Positions 5,099 through 8,097 of a DNA stretch of 8,097 nucleotides are shown piece after piece; the first letter of the stretch is position 1, and every line of letters starts with the position of its first letter. The notes under the pieces were generated by a model, which had not been told where the DNA came from, searched no databases, and saw nothing but the letters and a program-made list of their open reading frames with translations. The stretch is from an uncultured Collinsella sp. GTDB taxonomy: Bacteria; Actinomycetota; Coriobacteriia; Coriobacteriales; Coriobacteriaceae. Location: positions 1-8,097 of the forward strand of contig CABUWR010000052.1 of assembly GCA_902495265.1 (NCBI GenBank). The letters are read 5' to 3'. Both the position numbers and the translations under genes were made by a program.

Positions 5099-7373
5099 CA
5101 TCCTTGGCAGACGACTTAACAGAAGTAGACTTGGCCTTGTTAGTGGCCTTTTTGGCAGCCGACTTCTTGGTCGCGGTAGCCTTAGCAGCGGGCTTTGCGG
5201 CGGTCTTGGCCTTGGCCTTGGTCGTCGTAGCCTTCGCCTTGGTCGAAGCCTTCTTGGCTGCCGCAGGCTTGGGCTTCACCGAGGACGTGCGCTTGCGCGT
5301 CGCCTTCTTGGGGGTCTCAACCACCGGCGGCTTGTAGCTGCTGGGACCGCGGCGCTTAAGCACCACGCCAGCCAGGCCGGGCACCTTGATCTCAATGGAG
5401 TCCATCTGCCCGTTCCAGGGATAGGGCTCGCTCGAGCAGGTGTAGGGCTCTTCGCCGGCATAGCCACTGCCGCCAAACTCGGGACGGTCGGAATCGAAGA
5501 TGACCTCCCAATCGCCCTCGCGCGGCACGCCCACGCGGAAGCTCTCGTAGCTCGCCGGATCAAAGTTGATCAGGATCACCAGGTCGTCGTCGATGTCCTC
5601 GCCCTGTCGCACAAAGCTCACGATGGACTGCTTGGAGTTGTCCGCGTCGATCCAGGTAAAGCCGTCGTCGGTGTAGCCGCGCTCGTACAGGGCGGGCTCG
5701 GCGGTGTATAGGTGATTGAGCGCCTTGATAAACGCCTGATGATGCTTGTGAGTCTCGTACTCCTCGGTCAGGAACCACTGGATGGACTCGTAGTAGCGCC
5801 ATTCAATAAACTGGCCGATCTCGTTGCCCATAAAGTTGAGCTTGGCACCGGGGTGCGTCATCTGGTAGAAGGCGAGCGTGCGCAGGCCGGCAAACTGGCG
5901 CCACCAGTCGCCCGGCATGCGGCCGATCAGCGAGCACTTGCCGTGTACAACCTCGTCGTGGCTCAGCGGGCAGATAAAGTTCTCGGTAAAGGCGTACATG
6001 ATGGAGAACGTGAGCAGGCCGTGGTTGCCGGGGCGCCACGGAAAATCGGTCTGCATATAGTGCAGGGTGTCATTCATCCAGCCCATGTCCCACTTGTAGT
6101 GGAAGCCAAGGCCGCCGTCCTGCGGCGGATAGGTCACGAGCGGCCACGCGGTGGACTCCTCGGCCATCATCATCACGTCGGGGTAGTGAGCCTCCACGGC
6201 GCAGTTGACCTGGCGGATAAACGCGCTGGCGTCCAGGTCCTCCTCGGTACCGTACTTGTTGAACTTCTTTTGGCCCGGATCGTCGATGCCAAAGTTGAGG
6301 TACAGCATGCTGGACACGCCGTCCATGCGGATGCCGTCAACGTGGAAGTTCTCGAGCCAGTACAGCACGTTGGAGACCAAGAAGGAGCGGACCTCGCCGC
6401 GGGCGAAGTCGAACTTGTGCGTACCCCAGTTGGGGTGAATCTCGTGCTCAAACAGCATGTGGCCGTTAAAGGTGGCAAGGCCGTGGGAGTCGGCGCAAAA
6501 ACCGCCGGGCACCCAGTCCATGATCACGCCAATGCCCGCCTCGTGGCACGCATCGATAAAGTGCATAAGCTGCTGCGGGTTGCCGTAGCGCGACGTGGCG
6601 GCGTAGTAGCCGGTCGTCTGGTAGCCCCAGGAGCCATCGAAGGGATGCTCCATGAGCGGCATGACCTCGATATGCGTGTAGCCCATGTCGCGCACGTAGT
6701 CCACGAGCTCCACCGACAGGTCGTCGTAGGTGTAGAACTCGCCGCGCTGCGCGGGGAAGGGATCCATGGGGCCAGGGTAGTTGCCGTACTCGTCAGGCTC
6801 GCCCTTCGGTGCGTCGCCGTGGCGCTTCCATGAGCCAATATGCACCTCGTAGATGTTAAGGGGCTGAGACATGTGGTTATGGCTGGCGCGGCGCTTGAGC
6901 CACGCGGCATCGTTCCACTTGTAGCCATCGAGGGTCCACAGCACGCTGGCGGTACCCGGAGGGCACTCGGCCTTAAAGGCATACGGATCGGCCTTGTAGA
7001 GCTTTTCGCCCTCGTTGGTCTCGATGAGGTACTTATAGAGCTGGCCCTGCTCGGCGCCAGGAATAAAGCCTTCCCAAATAGCGCTCGTATGCATGGGCAC
7101 CAGCGGGTTGGCTTGCTCATCCCAGTCGTTAAATTCGCCAATGACGTGAACGCTCTTTACGTCGGGCGCCCAAACGCAAAAACGCCAGCCGCGCGTACGG
7201 TTCTGCGTGTCGGGGTGAGCGCCCATCTTTTCCCAGCTGCGCTCCCAGGTGCCGATGCCAAATAGGTAGACATCGTCCTTGGTGAGCTCCGGTGCGTGCG
7301 GGGCGGCTTTGCGGGTAGCAGGCTTTTTGGTTGCTGGCTTTAGCTTTGTATCGCTCACGTTTGATCCCATCAT
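5094..7373 (-). CDS. glgB: 1,4-alpha-glucan branching enzyme GlgB with Lys/Ala-rich tail
   Basis: Cuts an alpha-1,4 chain and re-attaches it by an alpha-1,6 bond, creating glycogen branches. It has 759 residues from the ATG at 7373. A short Lys/Pro/Ala N-terminus (about 1-27) precedes one CBM48 module with WRFCVWAP (63-70) and GEFNDWD (79-85). The GH13 barrel follows: MPLMEHPFDGSWGYQ (238-252), region I DWVPGGF (286-292), region II GIRMDGV with nucleophile Asp351, region III MAEEST with Glu405, and region IV SHDEVVHGK with His472 and Asp473. A beta domain ends near 675, followed by an 84-residue basic tail. Region I normally has His where Gly291 stands. The start is uncertain: ATG 7373, ATG 7370 or GTG 7358, the last having the only weak ribosome site (GGGA). 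It is the first operon gene. Confidence 0.95.
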   Translation of the reverse strand: MMGSNVSDTKLKPATKKPATRKAAPHAPELTKDDVYLFGIGTWERSWEKMGAHPDTQNRTRGWRFCVWAPDVKSVHVIGEFNDWDEQANPLVPMHTSAIWEGFIPGAEQGQLYKYLIETNEGEKLYKADPYAFKAECPPGTASVLWTLDGYKWNDAAWLKRRASHNHMSQPLNIYEVHIGSWKRHGDAPKGEPDEYGNYPGPMDPFPAQRGEFYTYDDLSVELVDYVRDMGYTHIEVMPLMEHPFDGSWGYQTTGYYAATSRYGNPQQLMHFIDACHEAGIGVIMDWVPGGFCADSHGLATFNGHMLFEHEIHPNWGTHKFDFARGEVRSFLVSNVLYWLENFHVDGIRMDGVSSMLYLNFGIDDPGQKKFNKYGTEEDLDASAFIRQVNCAVEAHYPDVMMMAEESTAWPLVTYPPQDGGLGFHYKWDMGWMNDTLHYMQTDFPWRPGNHGLLTFSIMYAFTENFICPLSHDEVVHGKCSLIGRMPGDWWRQFAGLRTLAFYQMTHPGAKLNFMGNEIGQFIEWRYYESIQWFLTEEYETHKHHQAFIKALNHLYTAEPALYERGYTDDGFTWIDADNSKQSIVSFVRQGEDIDDDLVILINFDPASYESFRVGVPREGDWEVIFDSDRPEFGGSGYAGEEPYTCSSEPYPWNGQMDSIEIKVPGLAGVVLKRRGPSSYKPPVVETPKKATRKRTSSVKPKPAAAKKASTKAKATTTKAKAKTAAKPAAKATATKKSAAKKATNKAKSTSVKSSAKDA
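5097..5348 (-). repeat. Low-complexity Lys/Ala/Thr tail coding region of glgB
   Basis: The last 84 codons of glgB (residues 676-759) follow the end of the beta domain (VVLKRR) and hold about 23 Lys, 21 Ala and 12 Thr with only one Glu and one Asp. Typical stretches are KKASTKAKATTTKAKAK and KSAAKKATNKAK. The codons repeat AAG/GCC-type units, giving a cryptic DNA repeat. The composition is that of histone H1-like tails and is predicted disordered. Such tails are not part of the usual branching enzyme. Confidence 0.85.
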
Positions 7374-7389
7374 GACGCGGCAGCGTGTT

Positions 7390-7421
7390 GCCTTGGTGAC
7401 TAGATGCGAAAGGTCCAAGGC
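7390..7421 (-). other. glgB leader hairpin, start-proximal
   Basis: GCCTTGG (7390-7396) and CCAAGGC (7415-7421) form a perfect 7-bp stem around an 18-nt loop, ending 16 nt before the ATG at 7373. It is close enough to affect ribosome access if the RNA starts upstream. No U-run follows. Confidence 0.4.
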
Positions 7422-7458
7422 TGCACGAATCGAAGGGACGGCGATAGTTCTATGATTC

Positions 7459-7484
7459 GTTCCACCTCGCGTGCTCGGTGGAAC
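7459..7484 (-). other. glgB leader hairpin, start-distal
   Basis: GTTCCACC (7459-7466) and GGTGGAAC (7477-7484) form a perfect 8-bp stem around a 10-nt loop in the middle of the presumed glgB leader. On the minus strand it is followed by GAATCATAG with no U-run, so it is not a plain terminator. A leader RNA structure or a protein-binding dyad in the DNA are both possible. Confidence 0.45.
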
Positions 7485-7570
7485 TTTCGGCAGAAACTAC
7501 GATAACACCTGTACGTTAGTTTTATGGACGAAAGCGGATTTGCGAGGGCGTTTAATCGGTAAGCGACATG

Positions 7571-7600
7571 TTTATACCACTGGCAGAATTGCCGTGGTAA
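7571..7600 (-). promoter_or_regulatory. Candidate promoter of the glg operon
   Basis: On the minus strand TATAAA (7576-7571) is a 5/6 match to the -10 box and is directly preceded by TGG, an extended -10. TTACCA (7600-7595) is a 4/6 match to the -35 box at 18-nt spacing. Transcription would begin near 7564, leaving about 190 nt of leader before glgB. This is the best promoter I can find upstream of the operon. Confidence 0.55.
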
Positions 7601-7602
7601 AA
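7571..7602. promoter_or_regulatory. Inverted repeat spanning the glgB promoter
   Basis: ACCAC (7576-7580) pairs with GTGGT (7594-7598), and inside it GGCA (7582-7585) pairs with TGCC (7590-7593), with one unpaired T and a 4-nt centre. A/T bases outside extend the symmetry (TTTAT against AAAA, with one mismatch). The dyad covers both promoter boxes, as expected of an operator for a dimeric regulator. The regulator is unknown. Confidence 0.5.
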
Positions 7603-7605
7603 CCC

Positions 7606-7645
7606 TTGACAGTTTTATCAATTAGGGTTTCAAAACTGTTAGGCT
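7606..7645 (+). promoter_or_regulatory. Candidate promoter of the HAD gene
   Basis: TTGACA (7606-7611) is a perfect -35 box. At 17-nt spacing lies TTCAAA (7629-7634), a poor 3/6 match to the -10 box. A second option is TAGGCT (7640-7645) with an extended TGT in front, of actinobacterial style, but then spacing to TTGACA is too long and the -35 would be TTATCA at 19 nt. Which box is used is unclear. Confidence 0.4.
7609..7639. promoter_or_regulatory. Inverted repeat spanning the plus-strand promoter
   Basis: ACAGTTTT (7609-7616) and AAAACTGT (7632-7639) form a perfect 8-bp inverted repeat separated by 15 bp. The arms overlap the TTGACA box and the candidate -10 region. An operator is more likely than an RNA hairpin because the first arm lies upstream of any start site. 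Confidence 0.45.
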
Positions 7646-7651
7646 AACGTT

Positions 7652-7682
7652 TGGTAAAACGTTTTTAGCAGGTTGTTTACCA
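7652..7682. promoter_or_regulatory. LacI-like palindrome and TGGTAAA repeat
   Basis: TGGTAAAACGTTTTTAGCA (7652-7670) is a 19-bp imperfect palindrome with 7 of 9 symmetric pairs about 7661. It also contains the perfect even palindrome AAAACGTTTT (7656-7665), with the central CG typical of LacI-family operators. The TGGTAAA word recurs at 7595-7601, inside the glgB promoter, and inverted as TTTACCA at 7676-7682. Its place downstream of the plus-strand -10 would suit repression of the HAD gene. Confidence 0.45.
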
Positions 7683-7704
7683 TTTGACATCGAAAGGCTC
7701 GTTT

Positions 7705-8097
7705 ATGAACCACATCGCTGCTCCAAGTGTTGCTTTTATTTTCGATTGCGACGGAACACTGGTTAATAGTTCCCCCGTCTGGGGCCATGCGCAGGTCGAG
7801 TTATTGCGCCGTCATGGCATTGATGTAACGGTCGACGATTTTGCCCAGTTTGAGCACCTTTCGCTGGAGGACGAGTGCCAGGCCTACCACGACACGTGGG
7901 GCGTTGGCACGAATGGCGAGGAGCTCTACCGCGAGCTGAGCGAGATTTTGATTGATGGGTACTCCAAGGTGCCGCCGCGCGAGGGGCTCCTGGCGTTTCT
8001 GGAGCAGGCGATGGAGGCCGGTATTGCCATGTGCGTTGCCACGTCCACGCCGGCCAAACTGGTGCAGTCCGCCATTGCGGCTGCTGGCCTTGATCGC
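7705..8097 (+). CDS. HAD-superfamily hydrolase/phosphomutase, N-terminal part
   Basis: Partial gene: 131 codons from the ATG at 7705, running off the right edge. GAAAGG (7692-7697) lies 7 nt upstream and fixes the start. Motif I, FDCDGTLVNS (13-22), gives the nucleophile Asp14 and general acid Asp16. Residues about 23-95 are helical in character and fit a C1-type cap. Motif II, VATSTP (111-116), supplies Thr113. Motifs III and IV would lie outside the window. The layout is that of the HAD_2 group, which includes beta-phosphoglucomutase, sugar-phosphate and phosphoglycolate phosphatases. The substrate cannot be told from this part. Divergence from glgB and shared control DNA make a sugar phosphate attractive but unproven. 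Confidence 0.85.
   Translation, partial: MNHIAAPSVAFIFDCDGTLVNSSPVWGHAQVELLRRHGIDVTVDDFAQFEHLSLEDECQAYHDTWGVGTNGEELYRELSEILIDGYSKVPPREGLLAFLEQAMEAGIAMCVATSTPAKLVQSAIAAAGLDR

Larger units (their letters stand above)
7374..7704. promoter_or_regulatory. Divergent control region between glgB and the HAD gene
   Basis: This 331-bp stretch has no convincing gene. It is clearly more AT-rich than the coding DNA, especially 7560-7700. It holds a candidate minus-strand promoter for glgB, a candidate plus-strand promoter for the HAD gene with its -35 box 5 bp away, inverted repeats over both promoters, three copies of TGGTAAA (one inverted), and about 190 nt of presumed glgB leader with two hairpins. 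The parts are listed separately. Confidence 0.75.

Noticed and set aside
5091..6833. Plus-strand frames opposite glgB (5091-5711 and 5712-6833)
   Set aside because: The first is an Arg/Leu/Gly repeat produced by antisense reading of the Lys/Ala tail; the second is another shadow frame. Neither has family motifs.
7374..7418. Upstream TTG start of glgB at 7418
   Set aside because: No ribosome site, and the extra 15 residues lie in the hairpin-forming leader; downstream ATG or GTG starts are more likely.
7374..7564. A known riboswitch or T-box in the glgB leader
   Set aside because: I recognise no conserved aptamer core or T-box sequence; only simple stems are visible.
7400..7621. A 73-codon minus-strand frame in the divergent region
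   Set aside because: It starts with TTG, would cross the best promoter and dyad, lacks a ribosome site and shows no protein-like pattern.
7684..7689. Second TTGACA as a promoter -35 box
   Set aside because: It lies only 15 bp before the HAD start codon, so any start site would fall inside the gene.

Overview
The window is one almost complete glycogen metabolism operon on the minus strand, plus the start of a divergent gene on the plus strand. In transcription order, right to left, the operon reads glgB (branching enzyme), glgP (glycogen phosphorylase), glgC and glgD (the two ADP-glucose pyrophosphorylase-type subunits) and glgA (glycogen synthase, only its first 31 codons inside the window). 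To the right, a HAD-superfamily hydrolase or mutase gene starts on the plus strand and runs off the edge.

The DNA is GC-rich in the genes and uses clear Shine-Dalgarno sites. A GlgC/GlgD pair combined with a fairly high-GC genome and a lysine/alanine-rich protein tail suggests a gut-type actinobacterium of the Coriobacteriia (Collinsella or a relative). This is inference from gene content and protein style, not from a marker gene. A Firmicute of higher GC is the main alternative.

Layout: 1-94 start of glgA; 95-183 spacer with a 12-bp-stem hairpin; 184-1311 glgD; 1316-2464 glgC (4 nt from glgD, with the glgD ribosome site inside the end of glgC); 2465-2572 spacer with a 9-bp-stem hairpin; 2573-4999 glgP; 5000-5093 spacer with small hairpins and a possible fold over the glgP ribosome site; 5094-7373 glgB; 7374-7704 divergent control region; 7705-8097 HAD gene.

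How they work together: GlgC, probably with the catalytically degenerate GlgD, makes ADP-glucose from glucose-1-phosphate and ATP. GlgA extends alpha-1,4 chains, GlgB adds alpha-1,6 branches, and GlgP releases glucose-1-phosphate from chain ends. One transcription unit thus carries both synthesis and breakdown.

The points most worth a second look are: an 84-residue histone-H1-like Lys/Ala tail on GlgB; a Gly in place of the usual His of GH13 region I in GlgB; and the 331-bp divergent control region, where the -35 boxes of the two candidate promoters lie 5 bp apart, each promoter is spanned by its own inverted repeat, and the word TGGTAAA recurs three times. I see no mobile element, CRISPR array, tRNA or rRNA, and no sign of an entirely new system. 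The rest is a conserved metabolic operon.
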